Assembly: GCA_950295325.1 (NCBI GenBank)
Contig: OX485804.1
Coordinates: 14,384,001-14,448,000 of the forward strand
Reading direction: 5' to 3'
DNA length: 64,000 nucleotides
Source of the DNA: Polytrichum commune
Taxonomy: Eukaryota; Streptophyta; Polytrichopsida; Polytrichales; Polytrichaceae
Positions within the stretch are counted from its first letter, which is position 1, and each line of letters starts with the position of its first letter. Of the stretch, positions 22,100-35,177 are shown one piece after another. The notes under the pieces are model-generated. The model was not told the origin of the DNA. It saw only the letters and a list, made by a program, of their open reading frames with translations, and made no database searches. The position numbers and the translations under genes were made by a program.

Positions 22100-24690
22100 T
22101 TTCCAATAAGGTTTGGGATGAGCATGCTGCTGTGCACAAAAAAAACCTGGAAAACCGATCATTCTTGAGAGACTAATTTCAAGCAGAAGCCATTGAATCA
22201 ACGCTATCCCAATTGACCTGAAGCCAATTGAACAACGACGAAACCTTGGAATCAGGTTGCATAAGAAAGGGGCCTTTTAGGAATTCATGCCCCCCCCCCC
22301 CCGGCACCTCGCTTAAACCACAAATTCACTCCCACAGAAACACCACAAACGCTCACGAACTAAACTGCACAAAAATCGATACATTCTGATGCCAACTCGC
22401 ATCTCGATGCTGCTCCTGATGATACCTACCTACCCTTGTATCGCATTGCCTGCCAATTATTAACAACAACATGCCTAAGGGATCCATGTAAACCTACTGC
22501 AGAACGAAAAGATTCCTTCACCAAGTTCAAGCCACTCATCCGATTTCTCACCAAAAGCGAAAGAGCACCAAACGGCATTGCAGCGGGCATCAACAGAATC
22601 ACATGGAACCACACCCACCCAATTTCTCACACGTAGAGTTTCCTTCCTCCTGTCCTTTCCTCTCCTCTCCTCTCCTTTCCTTTCCTTTCCTTCCCACCAT
22701 CCACCCAACGACAATGCCGGCAAGCGCAACCCACAACAGGTTGTCTTGTCTGTTCCTGGCAAGCAAGTACGTTCGCAGCAGATGGGATGAACATACAATT
22801 TAGCCCGTGAGAAGAAAAGCATTGATCATGTCACATGGACTAACTTAGCACCTGGGGGACTGGAGACGCGTCAAAATCACGTGATTCAAATCACCATGGG
22901 CCTCCGATGCGAGGAGGCTGTCGGAATGAACGCTGATCCTTCTCGCCCCCGGCCTTTGACAAGTTGCGCGGCCCTTGTGCGCCAGGTAAGCTTTAGTGGC
23001 ATGTGAGGTCCTCCAAGCAGCACCCATTCCCGCCTGCAAGTTCTCTTCTACTCAGTATCTATCTAGAGTAGACTACCCTATTTCCGTTTAACTTAAGCAG
23101 TTGCTAAGCACGGAGTTGGGTTCCTTTAAAAGTGTAGGACATGTGTGATATTGGGGTGATTTTTCACACGACCGGAAATTGCTATCGGAACGTTTAACAA
23201 AAAAACCCCATTTTATTTCCAAGTTTTGAAATTCTTATACTTTTTCAAAGACAAGATTCTCTCCCAACCCATACTCACATCATAGGTTGATTTATTTCCA
23301 ATAACTGGGAGATGAAAACTTGAGCATAATTAGTGCTCTTTTTCAAGAAACCCAACTCCATGCCCTTTTAACTTACTTTTCCCACCACGTCGAATGTGAT
23401 GACTACATGTGTGATTCTTCATGACTTATTTCATCATGTTAGAAAATGACAGCTACATGTGTGGAACTTCACGACTCTATGTGTTAAGATTGGGGGGTGT
23501 CGGAAATGGAAGGTTGATTCTCTTCACTGTACATTCATCTCAAGAACATCGGACCTTAAATCGGGCCTCATCACTATACATGTGACAAGGTTGGGCTCGA
23601 AAAAAGTTGATAAAAGTTGGGCCGATACTTGGGCCGGCCCCCACCGTGTATTTGGATGGAACTCACGTTCTCTTTCAACTACGAACACAGAATGTTGATG
23701 TCACATTTGTACAACCTTTTCCAAGTACGTAGTGTATTGTTAGGGGGTTTGTAGATGAACCTTCAACTTTTTGCTATGTATAACATGTATTACATGGTTG
23801 AAGGGCGGCAACGATATTTTTTATTTGACAAGTTTTGCGGACATTGTTGTGCATGGTCTAATTATGCGCTCATTTTAGCCCATCACATGTCACACTTCTG
23901 TCAACAAACATGCAAGCCCATTGGGAAAAGGTGTCTTTAGAGATGATTGAAGTTCTCCTTGCTAGCATGCTTCATTGTATGAAGGTTGTAATCAAAGCTT
24001 CTGGTGGTAGCAGTACTAGATGATAGATAGTTTGTAAAAAAAATGTTGTATTTACATATAAATCTAATTTTTTTTCTTAAATGCCTAACATATTAATAAA
24101 GTAGATTTCATTATCTTTCCAACGCACTTTGTGGTTTGTGATTTTTGATCATTTTTGAGCAAATGGTGGTAATTTGAAATTAGAGATATGTGCCTTGTTT
24201 CTAGAGAATGACTACTATGAACGTAAAGTTGTTGATGGGTGTTGTATGCTAGGCAACATGTGAGGTTCTCCTACCAACCTCCATTCCCACACTATTATAA
24301 TTCATCTTATGTTGCAACGAAGCTATTGGGAGTATGAATGTGAAATATTCATGCTAAATATTGGTGTTCCCATTTTGTAACAGGTTGTGCGCCCCCACGG
24401 GAAGGGGATGTGGTGTCTATGACACAACATTGTCTCAGTAAATGGTAATTTTGGATAAACTTCCAACCCTTACACATTGTAAAACAAAATTTACAAATCA
24501 AAAAGCTCAAGGTCAACCTTTAATCCCTCTAAAAACATGTTGTACTATGTTTTACACATAGTGCATGTGGTATCAAATGTATTCTTTACACATGGAATAC
24601 ACTAGGATAGATGCATTAAACCATGTAGTGCATTGATACCAGTGAACTGCATGCACAAGAATACATTGGCATACATGGGTGCAATGAATG
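22100..24690. other. Intergenic, no gene supported
   Basis: The strand-opposed open stretches here have no family resemblance. A CTTTTCC-type pyrimidine repeat lies at about 22,655-22,692. The rest is unique-looking AT-rich DNA. Confidence 0.4.
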
Positions 24691-24905
24691 GGGAGAACCG
24701 CTAGTTATAGATGAACCGGTTGAGTTTGAGAAATAACTGGGTGATGTTCCAAACTTCAAGAAAATCACCCATAATTTCAAAGGAATCTATGGAATATATT
24801 TCAAATTAATAAAGGAAAACTTGAAACATCACAACATGTAACTAGTTGGACTTGGAAACACTAGGATTTTGGCCAATTATGTCCAAAAATTTCCCTGGAC
24901 ACTAC
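24691..24905 (+). repeat. Dispersed repeat R2, copy 2
   Basis: The cleanest copy of R2: GGGGAGAACCGCTAGTTATA, then GAACCGGTTGAGTTTGAGAA, a GGAATCTATGGAATAT middle, ACATGTAACTAGTTGGACTT, and CACTAGGATTTTGGCCAATT near the end. No reading frame is involved. Confidence 0.85.
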
Positions 24906-26100
24906 AAGTGTGTATTATGAATCATGATAGCCGAGATTTGGAAGAGTGGATGGTAAATTTGATGATGAGTCCGATTCACAAGGAGTTGGAAAAAGCAACA
25001 GACCACATCTCAAATGGCATATTTACATTGGCAGACGATCGTTATCAAACTTGACCGAATTGATTGGAATTCGATCTATCATAACATTATTCAGATGCAG
25101 TGAGCCATTCCATTCTATAATTAATTAATCAAAGTTGGGTCTACTAGTTTATCAAGTTGAATCTACTACTAACAAGCATCCCGGAGGTATAAATCTTGGA
25201 TTTCACATGACAAATTCCCAGCCCCACCCAACATGGTCATTTAGCTAGATAATGTTATGATGATACTTATAATAGGGTTTAAATTTTCAGTAAGTGTACT
25301 ACAGGAGGATCCAACATGTGTGTGTGCACACGCACGGGCCTCCATGTATGAGGAGGGTGACAGAGCAACATACATATTAGCAAATAAAATTAGTATATTA
25401 GTATGTCTTGTTTTTGTAGTTCTTACAAAACTAACATGTAGAGAGCTCACACAGAGGAGATGCTTCTTCCAATCCATTTGCCATGATCATGCAGTAGAAG
25501 CAATTGAAATCCCATGTTGCTCTACTACAAAGAACTACATCTTGGACCAATTTTGATGATTAATGGAACATCAATTGCTCCTATTTCACAATCGGGGCGA
25601 AATGAATGGAAGAGGGAATTTCTCTTTTCTAATTTGCATCTAATTCTAAATGCCCAATGTGGGAATTTGTGAAGAAATTCACAACAAGCATCGTGTTGTA
25701 AACTCTCTGGATCCATGTGCCGGGCAAGGAGGTAGGACAAGGGTTGCAAAATGAGGCTAGCGCGATTGAAGACAACGGATTTGTGATCAAAAACCTCGTT
25801 TTTCTTTAATGCACACAATATAGTTAACTATAAAGTCACCAAAAGTGGCCACCAGGTCGAGCTTTTTGAAGGAGTCTCCCATATTTGCCACTTTCAACAC
25901 CTCTATCATTTGACCCATCAAAACATTAGAGAGAGAAGTTGTTTTGCTCTAATTTGGGGCATGTGCACATAGGTGACAATGAAAATGAGAAGATTCTTAA
26001 TTATATAACATGTCGACACATAAAACTCAAAGAAGCCCTCCAAGACTTTCCAGTTACAATTGAACAAGAGATCATTAGGGATTTCGACTCCAATTCATCC
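24906..26100. other. Intergenic, nothing recognised
   Basis: AT-rich DNA without repeats or coding resemblance that I can support. Confidence 0.4.
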
Positions 26101-26109
26101 TCATACTTT

Positions 26110-27120
26110 ACGGTCAACTCTAATGTGCTCTGCTGATACACATCTTTAGCTGCGTTGCAAAACTACTTGAATTCAACATTGCAAAAGGGCGGGAAGATTG
26201 GTGTTAAAAAAATATGTTTGTCCAATTTCTCGAGTTTGTATCTTACTGTTTGAATGGACAATGTGCTCTGCTGATTTCTGATAAGAGTCACATCTTATCC
26301 GGCGTGTGCAAAACTACTGGAAATTCAAAATTGCAAGAAGAAAATTGGTTTGTCCAATTATGTCATATGTATCTTGTTTGAATGTCCATTCTGATCAATT
26401 CTGATAAGATCACAACTTGAGCTGCGTTGCAAAACTACTGGAAATTCGAAATTACACAAAAGAGCAAGGACCAGTGGGGAAGACATGGAAGAAATTCGGT
26501 TTGTCCAATTTCTCGTGTATGTATCTTCTTGTCTGAAATGTACAAATGTGCTTTGGTCGTTTCTGATAGAATTCACATCTTCAGAACCATTGCAAGCTAC
26601 CGGAAGTCAACAGTTCATAATCGCGGGCCGAATAAGGCCAGACACGGAAGAAGAAAATTGGTTTGTCTAATTTGTCTCCTATGAATCTTCTTGTTTGAAT
26701 ATACAAATGTGCTCCGCTGATTTCTGATAAGATTCACGTCTCAAGCTCCGTTGCAAACTACTGGAATTCAACTGTGCAAAAGAGCAAGATGAAATGCCGC
26801 ACACATGGAAAAAAGAGAATTGGAAGAAGATTTGTCCAATTTGTCCAATTTGTCTCATATGTATCTTCATGCTTGAAATTACAAATGTGCTCTGCTCGAT
26901 TCTAATAAGATTCACTCCTCCAGCTGCGTTGCAAAACTACTGGACTTGCAAAATTGCAAAAGAACAAGACGAATTGGGCAGAGTCCAGACAATGGAAGTA
27001 GAAAATTGGTTTGTCCAAATTATCTCATCTGTATCATCTTGTTTGACTGTACAAATTTTGTCTGCTCATTCCTGCAGACTAAATTACACCTAACTAGATC
27101 ATCTGTGTTGCAGCGAAACT
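26110..27120 (+). repeat. Tandem array of about 165-170-bp units beside the TPR-like gene
   Basis: Six diverged units recur with the order GTGCTCTGCTGATT, CTGATAAGATTCAC, GCTGCGTTGCAAAACTACTG, GAATTC, AAATTGCAAAAGAGCAAG, GAAGAAAATTGGTTTGTCC and ATGTATCTTCTTGTTTGAA. Phase marks (TTGCAAA-ACTACTGG) fall near 26,155, 26,308, 26,428, 26,590 (worn), 26,752 and 26,928. The array ends about 50 bp before the 3' end of the TPR-like reading frame at 27,173. Unit length is in the range of plant satellites, but the array is short. Confidence 0.85.
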
Positions 27121-27172
27121 CTTCTTTTTAATATACAAGCGCAAGCAAGACGCTCGCAAGAGTCGCTACCTC

Positions 27173-27871
27173 CTATTGGTCGCATTGCCACAGGAAATGA
27201 GCATGGCTAGCAAGCATACTGCTATCCGCGTGTGCGGATGATGATGATGACACTCCGAGCGCATCATCAAACAACTCCTCTGCTCTGTCAAAATCCCCCA
27301 TGGCTCTACACGTGAACACCGCAAAGTCGGAGAGCAACTGCGGGTCCTGCGCACTGCCTTGCATGGCCGTCTCGAAAATGCGTCTCGTAGGGAAAGATTT
27401 ATCCATAGTCGCACTTGTCCTCCACGGAAATTGACCTCCGGAAGTAGGCACAACCAGGGGCTTTATTTTGAAGGCCTCCTGAGACATCGAGGCTGTCCAT
27501 GCTCTCTCCTCTTCCTCCTCTGTGTCTGTACCCTGTGCTGCTGCCGAGAAGGTAGGGTTTGCACTTGAAAACAGAGGACGGCCGCTGCTCGATTGTTCTT
27601 CAAATGAATTTTCCATCCTTCTCTCTTCCATGGAAACGGCTTTCCTCTCCAGCTGTCCCCCGTCGCCGTGCCTTTGTGTTTGTGTTTGTTGCCAAGTGGA
27701 CCTGCGCAGCTTGAGATCCGCTAAGGAGATCGACAGACCGGAAACTCCTGCCTGCTTCTTGGAAACAAACGAGTCTCCCGCTGCGGATTGACACATAATT
27801 GGACTACTTCGTCCATGGTGCTCACAGCACACCGTTGTAGAACAACTCAAGGTCAAATGCCTCACCGCCAT
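27173..27871 (-). CDS. Small TPR-like protein, possibly plastid-targeted
   Basis: A single open frame of 232 residues. The N-terminal 60 residues are Ser/Thr/Cys-rich with few acids (MAVRHLTLSCSTTVCC), as in chloroplast transit peptides. Residues about 60-130 are Glu/Arg/Ser-rich and probably disordered. The C-terminal 60 residues carry a helical-repeat pattern, DPQLLSDFAVFTCRAMGDFD then RAEELFDDAL, and after a Ser-rich spacer SSMLASHAHFLWQ. This matches plant TPR-like proteins whose repeats read (N/D)P-LL-YA-FL---GD-DRAEE-F--A and end YAHFLW. The usual family has more repeats after HFLW; here a stop follows three residues later, next to the satellite array, so the gene may be cut at its 3' end. 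GC content is well above its surroundings, which favours a real gene. Function unknown. Confidence 0.6.
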   Translation of the reverse strand: MAVRHLTLSCSTTVCCEHHGRSSPIMCQSAAGDSFVSKKQAGVSGLSISLADLKLRRSTWQQTQTQRHGDGGQLERKAVSMEERRMENSFEEQSSSGRPLFSSANPTFSAAAQGTDTEEEEERAWTASMSQEAFKIKPLVVPTSGGQFPWRTSATMDKSFPTRRIFETAMQGSAQDPQLLSDFAVFTCRAMGDFDRAEELFDDALGVSSSSSAHADSSMLASHAHFLWQCDQ

Positions 27872-28400
27872 CGCAGCAACGACCAGAATTTCTCCTTGCC
27901 TCTTCTACCTCGTATCACTCGACAACAACGTCTCAACTCAAACTCTCTTTTACTGACGAGCAGGAGGCAGACAACAGGAAAGCGGGAGGAGGAGGAGGTT
28001 GTTGTCCTATTTTTTTTTTGTAATTTGGTCACCACAACAATGACGCAGTAGATGAACGCCTTATATCCTCTCTAACGACGTACTGCAAAGCGCGGAAAGC
28101 GAGCTGCAGGAAAGCCAAGGCGCAAGAGAAAGCGAGCCTTCCCCTGACCACGTAACTGCAAACCTGCATCATTTGCACAAATTCTTGATCGCCGTAACCC
28201 CAACCAGTACCTTTTTGCGTTAAGTTCCCACTCCCTAGCAACAGCGCTACTAGGTCATGCACCGATGGCGGCGACACTTGTTCCTCTCTCTCTCACTACA
28301 TATTCCGTAGGCTGAGCCTACTCCTACATACTCCAATACACACTACGGTACTCGTCAATCACTCTATATTACTATTCTAGTACTGTCGCAATCGAGTGTG
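27872..28400 (-). other. Putative upstream region of the TPR-like gene
   Basis: GC-rich relative to neighbours and probably the 5' leader and promoter. A minus-strand open stretch at 28,277-28,029 (MSPPSVHDLVALLLGSGNL) could be an upstream reading frame but has no family support. Confidence 0.3.
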
Positions 28401-28435
28401 CACTGACTCATCACAAGCCACATGATGAGTCAGTG
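28401..28435. promoter_or_regulatory. Perfect 13-bp inverted repeat containing TGACTCA
   Basis: CACTGACTCATCA, a 9-base spacer, then its exact complement TGATGAGTCAGTG. TGACTCA/TGAGTCA is the GCN4-type bZIP site. It lies about 530 bp upstream of the TPR-like start. It could be a paired bZIP site or just a short hairpin. Confidence 0.6.
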
Positions 28436-28547
28436 TGGGCCGGTTGAACCCGGAGGGAATCGTTTCTTTACTTGTTTACTGCGTAGTAGAGCTGGCTATG
28501 GCGCTGCAGTGTACCGCAGGTGTACTGGGAGGGCTCTTCGGTGGGGC

Positions 28548-28615
28548 TGGAGGCAGGGCGGGGCGGGGCGGGCAGGTCGGGCAGGGCAGGCGGGCAGGGA
28601 GGGAGGAGGTCCGGA
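28548..28615 (+). repeat. GGGCGGGGCGG-type G-rich tract
   Basis: About 70 bases of GGC/GGGC/GGGAGG repeats with many G-triplets on the plus strand, close to the bZIP-type palindrome. It is a possible GC-box or G-quadruplex region. Confidence 0.7.
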
Positions 28616-28689
28616 CGATGACTGATGAATTGGTGAAGGCAATAGAGTTGTCTGTAAGAGTCACTCAAAGAGTGATGAAATCTTAGGTT

Positions 28690-29785
28690 TTTTATCCTTC
28701 TTTGAGAAATTTTTTTTATTAAGAGGTCGCTAGTTCATCGTGTTTTGGAGCATGTTTTGAAAGTTGGGTGTAAATTTTGGGACTTCCTTCTTTCTTTTTC
28801 CTATCTCGCGAAATGTTGAGAGAGTTTTAGGATTTAAAAAAAGGGTATGCACATGGGACCCGTTGGCCTGAATCCGGGATCGGCCTATGCAAGACTAAGC
28901 TTGGTCCACGGTCCACCCATCCTAGTAGGATAAGTTAGAAAGTCGGTTTTTATTAGTCCGACACCACTCCTTGTGGACGAGAATGTATTTAAGCATCAAG
29001 AAACCTTGGGTGACATTGTGTTGATTCTCATAACCTCATGGTTCGGGACTACATTGAATATGAAATGTAGTGTCGTATGGCATCGAATATCGCTATGGTA
29101 ACTCTCTGGACAACATTTCTCATGAATAAGTTCACAAATACTGTCACGGATGACGGACGAGTTCATCCATTGGCGCGGAAAAAAAAACCCCCCGCCTTCT
29201 CTCGTCGGCAACTCGCGATGAAATATTGTCACGGTAGATTGAAATGTGGATGAAAAATCCCTTGGTAAGAGACGGTAATTGCAACACTATAAATCTTCAA
29301 TCCCCCAAAAAAATTTACAAGGAACGAGAAATAATGTTGGGTTAACATGACGTATCGGTGACACAATACTGCGGTTTACAATTAATTAGTATTGAGCAAG
29401 ACGGTTAGAACCGGTGCCACTAACTATCATAGTTAGTGTAGTAGTAGTAGCCGGCCCAAGGGCTCATCCACTTTGCTTCACAACCACTCTATATAATGGC
29501 AATGGGCAAGGACGGCTGTCCCTAAAATTGTAAGAGGCCTCTAGCACCGTCCATTGCGACAGGGTGGCCAAAACAGAGAAGCAGTACTTTCACTATAGCC
29601 ACCAGCAGCCAGCCCCTCATCACACAAATGGAAGGCGCTCCTTGAGTCGTCAGGCCAGCCAAGGCTTGGCTAGGCTTGGCTTGCTGCCTCTGTTGGCTTC
29701 AACTCTTCAGAGTGTACTACTATATGGGTGAGGTTATCAATGGCAGGGGGTCATGTGTGGGAAAAGGCAGTGGGGTTCTAGAATC
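28690..29785. other. Intergenic, nothing recognised
   Basis: No coding resemblance or clear repeat, apart from short GGCTTGGCTAGGCTTGGC runs at about 29,660-29,690. Confidence 0.4.
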
Positions 29786-30292
29786 AGGGCCACTTCACAC
29801 ACGAGCCAAGAGCCGTGACCATGAAATGGTGAGAGCCCAAAAGAAAGGGTCCAATGGCTGTCCCAAGGCACCTCCATAATCATGTACTGTGGTCACGCAT
29901 CCTCAAGTGTGGTGTGAAGTCATGTGTGACCAGGCCCTCAACCAAATGTTATTTCCATGAATTTTTATTCATGCAGGTCGTCCTCACACATGGTAAAATA
30001 GAATAAATCAACGGTTGTGAGCGTTCGGAGTGCCGTGGTCTCCCAGTGGTTTTGTGTTAGGCCTACCTCCAAGGGGTGGTTTTTGAAAATAGTCCAAGTG
30101 ACCATGAAACGTGTTCCATTCGATGCCATGTAGGAATACATGCAGGCTTTACATCCGTCTTGCATTCACATTCTCCGTTGGTCCCTTGAGCGTGGTGTGA
30201 AGTGAACTTGGACTGGCTCCGCCTTTTCCACCTATGAGAGTGCTTCAGGTGTAATGGTCACGGGTTCTCAATCTCGTGTGTGAAGTGGCCCT
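29786..30292. mobile_element. Foldback element, about 507 bp, with about 38-bp inverted ends
   Basis: The left end AGGGCCACTTCACACACGAG, then GAGCCGTGACCAT, is the near complement of the right end ATGGTCACGGGTTCTCAATC, then TCGTGTGTGAAGTGGCCCT. The interior has no long reading frame and repeats GTGTGGTGTGAAGT twice. No convincing target duplication was seen (left flank CTAGAATC, right flank CATTTGG). It is most likely a non-autonomous DNA element; the family is unknown. Confidence 0.7.
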
Positions 30293-33200
30293 CATTTGGT
30301 TGTGTGTTTTCTAACCTATGGTGTTCCAGGAATGTGGGTGCGTTGTTTAGGGTTTTGTTTTCATGTTCTCCAACTTCTACCGATTAGATTTTACACATCA
30401 AAACGCATGTTGCGTTAGTGAATCTATGTTGAAACATATGCAAAAATTAGGGATTGGGAATCAGACCCGCTCTGATTTGGTTTTGGTTATCGGAAGTGCA
30501 TGTTTGTTGATTTCCTAAACGTGATACATAGGTCCTCCCAGTTGCATTCACTATTGAGTGTAGAGGAGTTAGTAATGCTTGAAGATGCAGTCCAACTTTT
30601 CTAAACATGTGTCTTCATGATGTTCGCTCTTTGATCCTCATTGAACCACGTGATGATAAAATTCAAGAGTTTGATTAAGAAAATGAGCCACTTAAGACCC
30701 ATATACCTTATAGTATAGTTGGAAGTGAAGTTCCTGATTCAACATGGCACAAACTATGCCTTTCGCACCCATTATAGAGTTCGACATACCATTATCATGT
30801 AGGTCAATGTAACTTTTCATGATCCACGTCACTTTTTAGCTTGCAGTATTATAATATATTTAAACCTAGGAATATGGAATGGATGTTTCTTTACACAACA
30901 TGAATGATTGTGGGTTGGAAACTATAATATCTATATTTAGATGGCAATTTGATAATTTAAATATTGTTTTATCGATATATTAAATACACTAATTATTTAT
31001 TTACACAAAGAAATCACATTGGGCCAAGGTGTTTTCTACCCACATTAGGTTTCAATCCATTGTATTAGGTGTGAAAGGTGTACATAATATTGTTCAATTC
31101 CTTCAGAGGCTTTGGGAGGTATGCCTTCCTGAAGGCATCAAATGTGTGGATTAGTTAAAATAAGCATCATGAAGCCTAATGTATGATTAAATGCAGAGTC
31201 ACATTGGTCACTTACAAAGGAGGTGCGCTCCTTGAGTCACCAGGCTTTCTTTTGGAATTAGCCTTGTGACCAACTTGTTGATGTTGAGTGAGCCGGAGAA
31301 AGGGAGTTTTCGCATACAAACATAACTCTCGTTCTTCCAACATACAAGCCCTTAGAAATGGTGTCCAACGCTAGAGGTTATTTATTGTAGTTCGTTTGGC
31401 ACCAAAATTAGCTTCAAAAACACCGAATTAGTCTAGTCAAAGTCACTTGACATGATACGGCCACAAACTTATAGGGGGGGGGGGCAAGTTCTTGCATTGT
31501 ATGGGATGAGAAGGTACGCTTGTATTTGATAGTTCCCTCGCTCCAGTTCCACCCCAATCATCTTCATGGCCAACTTGTATTGTTGTTTAGTGAGCCCCTC
31601 AATTCAAGCACTTTACAAAATTAAAGGTTCATATTATGGTCACAATGAGGCCCTCAAATGTTTGTTAGATATTAACCATTATCAAAGGAAACTTCACTCT
31701 AGAGGTTAAGTTGATAATAATATGTACTTTTAAGTACTTCAACATTGTGCAAAGTATGTAACATTGTTGAGCCCCTCAAAAGGTACATTTTTTAGGAGAA
31801 GTAAAGTCCAAGTCAACAAGATTAATGAGCCTCAAGCCCACTCAACATTATTTAGCCATGTAGGTTAGTTCTACTAACACTTTGAACAAAGTAGCAATAT
31901 TTGGTGATTGTTTATACAGCTAGGTTGACGCTTGGAAATTTAGGCGGAGTTGTATTCCCGTGCTTATTTACATGAAGCATTTGTTCATCTCCAACCTCAT
32001 GGCGAACTTGATGGTGTTGGGCCCTTCACCTTCCATGTACTCTTGCAAAGCATTGTCAATAAAAGGTTAGGTAGCACTAAGTACATGTTAATATTGTGTA
32101 CCCACATCATTCACCATGAGCGCATATAAATGACCTTGCAATCACTAGGTGGCAAGTAGAGAAGGTGTTATGGGACACTTGGTATTACATGACAAGTTAT
32201 GAAAGTCACTCTCATTAACATGACACATCAATTAACACTCAAAGGATGTGGGGTAATTTGTTTAAAAATGATATATGACCACTTATATGAACTCCATACA
32301 AGTGTTGAAGTAATATCTTATGTAATTTATGGTACTGAACCCATTTTAGAGAACAACCAATTGAACAAAAAGAGTGAAAATAAACTCTTATATGATAACA
32401 ATGATTAAATATACATGGCATGTACTTCAAGTCTAGGTCATCTATACAAGTACAAATGCCCCTATTAATCCATTCGACATGTATGTATGTTCTTATTGAA
32501 ATAATGCATGATAAATGAGATGATATCATACAAGGTTGTTGTTGATGTTTATACCTAAAATTATGAACAAACCTTGAACCCCTTGGTATGACATCTTGAG
32601 GCCAAGCTCGAGTGTTTGGGTTGGTCAAAGACTCATGCCAAACCAAATCAAATGTAGCTCAATTAATGTAGCAAGTTGTGCCTTAAAGTTTGAAGGGGTA
32701 ATTAGTAGATTATAGGTTACTACATTTCAACTTGAGGTAGTCTTCTCATCTTTATCCCTCCTCACCTCCATGGTCCAAGTTAATATGGATGCTAAGATAA
32801 AGTAACACATTAAAAGGTGAGTTGTAATTGTAAGTCAACAATACGCTAAGATTAGTGTTAACTTGAATTGGTCCCATGCGAACCATGGTAACCTATCGAG
32901 CTTGGAATTGTATCTATACTCTGATCACATGCCTAGTCTACTTTTTGAGTAACACATATCTTTATAGTGTTTGTTTCTAATTACAAATCAACCCTTTCCT
33001 AATACCCACTCAAATATAGGTGTGTGGATACCTTATACCTACTTGTTGTTCCCATGCATCATTGAAGAAAGAAAACCTTCTAATGAATCGTTGTTTGAGT
33101 TGGGACCTACTAATTTGACCAAGTTTTGTGGTTCATCCATCATAAATGAGTCCCACTTGACCACCTAATGTGGGGACTGTGAAGTGGGGCCAATCTACCT

Positions 33201-35175
33201 AGCCTACACCTACCCTCCCCGTTTAGAAAGTGTGCAGAGGGGAAGGTTGTCTAATATTATGTAATTGACGTGTCAAATGTTCATAACATCACTCAAGCTA
33301 CAAAGCATCTTTTCCAAACTAAGAAACCTACTCCATAGCCAAGAATCCAACTTCATTATTTGATGGTTTGCATTTATTCGTGGCTTGCGATGTTGGAAGG
33401 TCAACTAAGTCGGTGTGTGTTGGCTCCATGTAGTAGGCGGGCATGGATGTCGGCATTGTTGGTTTATAATTTTGAGATATACAATTTATTCTCATGTTTC
33501 CACGGTTTAAACGCAACTGCTAGTTTTCTCTCACATTGTGAATAGTACTCAGGTTGGGTACTATTCAATTTGTGAAGGGGGGGGGGGCAACACAACAAGA
33601 GCACAAATTGTCCCTATTTCTTGGCACTAGGGGTGTAACACCCTAGTGTTGAGTGACATTATTTAGTTGAATGCAAGTGCATTTCATCACGAGTAAAATT
33701 GGTGGGGCCCATATGAAAGACCTATGCATATATACATTGTGTTACCATGTTTAGTGTCACTTACTATTCAAAATGACACCATCCTCTAACTTTTTACTTG
33801 AAATGTAAATTTCTACCAAAGAAAGTCCATACATGTTCTAATGTCCAAACAACCTATTTGACTTATGTTGATCTAAACTATAGAAAAGAAAAGAAAAAAG
33901 AAAAAAATATAACAAGATTGTACAATATTGCATAATTCCAAATATTGAGTGACAATAAATACCACTGATTTTCCAATTACATAAGACAAATTCCAAAGCC
34001 GTAGGTCAATTGCCTAAGACTCATATGCTTGTAGTGCTTTGTCCCAAAATTCATTAAAAACACCAATTTCAAATACCGGTTTAATGCCACCCAAGGGTTT
34101 CTCCCGAGTCTTTGTTCCTTTGCCCGGAAGTTCACCACAACTTCAATTTCAAATACAGGTTTCATGTCACCCAAGGCTTTTTCCCTTGGTGGTTATGAAA
34201 AGGTCGCAAAAGGGGAGGAGGGGGGGGGGGGGTGCAGTAGTAGTGGTAGCTCGAAGTATGAATGTGTTGGCTTCCTAAAGTCTACAAAGCAAGAGAAAGT
34301 CTCCCCAAGTCTAAGTGCAGTGCACGTGCTTAGGTATGGGTGTGTTGTCCAATTCGCGCTTCTAGCATACTCATGTAACCCTAGCATATATAATATGCCA
34401 CACAAGTTGCAAAAAAGCAGTCCTCATTGCACATGATCCTAACGGATAGCGAAGATTCCATTTTATAGCCTCGTACATTAAAGTTGATCGCTTGCGAGTA
34501 CAAAAAAATTATATTATCTTGGGGACACAGTCCTCATACCTTATCGCGCAAGCAAATGCTGCAGCAACTACACTAAGTAAATATCTGATTTAGTGTGGCA
34601 TTGTGATTGGTGCACCATGCTAGTTAGAGTGGTCTTCGTGACTTGTCATGACATCCTCTCCAGTTGTCACTCGTTGGTTACAAGATAAGTAATGTGGATC
34701 AAGGTTGATTTACTGTGGACCACACACTAAATGAGATGTTTGGTGTAGTTTCAACCTTGGGTGTAGTGGGAATCTTCAACTTGCCTGATTCGGTTACTTG
34801 GCTCGAACTTAAATCGCACACCTAAGAACAGACACCAAAATGACACGTGTTTGAATGAGATTGGAGTGTGTGCTCAACTTTTGTTGATATGTTTTACGTT
34901 TGATACTCAACATAAGGTGACCTTCTTATGGCTCGTTGTCAACGGACGTTCATAAGAACTCAAGATAACCTAGTTTCAAAACGTTGTGGGATTGATCATG
35001 GCTTGTTCATATAGATTTGAAGACGTACATAAGTTCCAATGTGGTGAATACCGACTAGTATAGGGCAGCGAACAACAAAAAGTAACCAAACAATGCCCCG
35101 TCTGCCACCTTATTAGGGTAAGTTAGGATACAGCTTTGTAAACACTGCACACGGAGGAAAGATGTGAAATGGTGA
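30293..35175. other. Gene-free AT-rich DNA
   Basis: I see no coding resemblance. G-runs of 11, 11 and 13 lie at 31,474, 33,577 and 34,220. A diverged direct repeat (CAATTTCAAATAC(A/C)GGTTT with CACCCAAGG) lies at 34,060-34,105 and 34,143-34,185. Confidence 0.5.
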
Positions 35176-35177
35176 CC

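Noticed and set aside
22845-23039. Arg/Ala-rich minus-strand frame upstream of ISA3 as a gene
   Set aside because: It is short, with no homologue recognised, and probably reflects local GC content.
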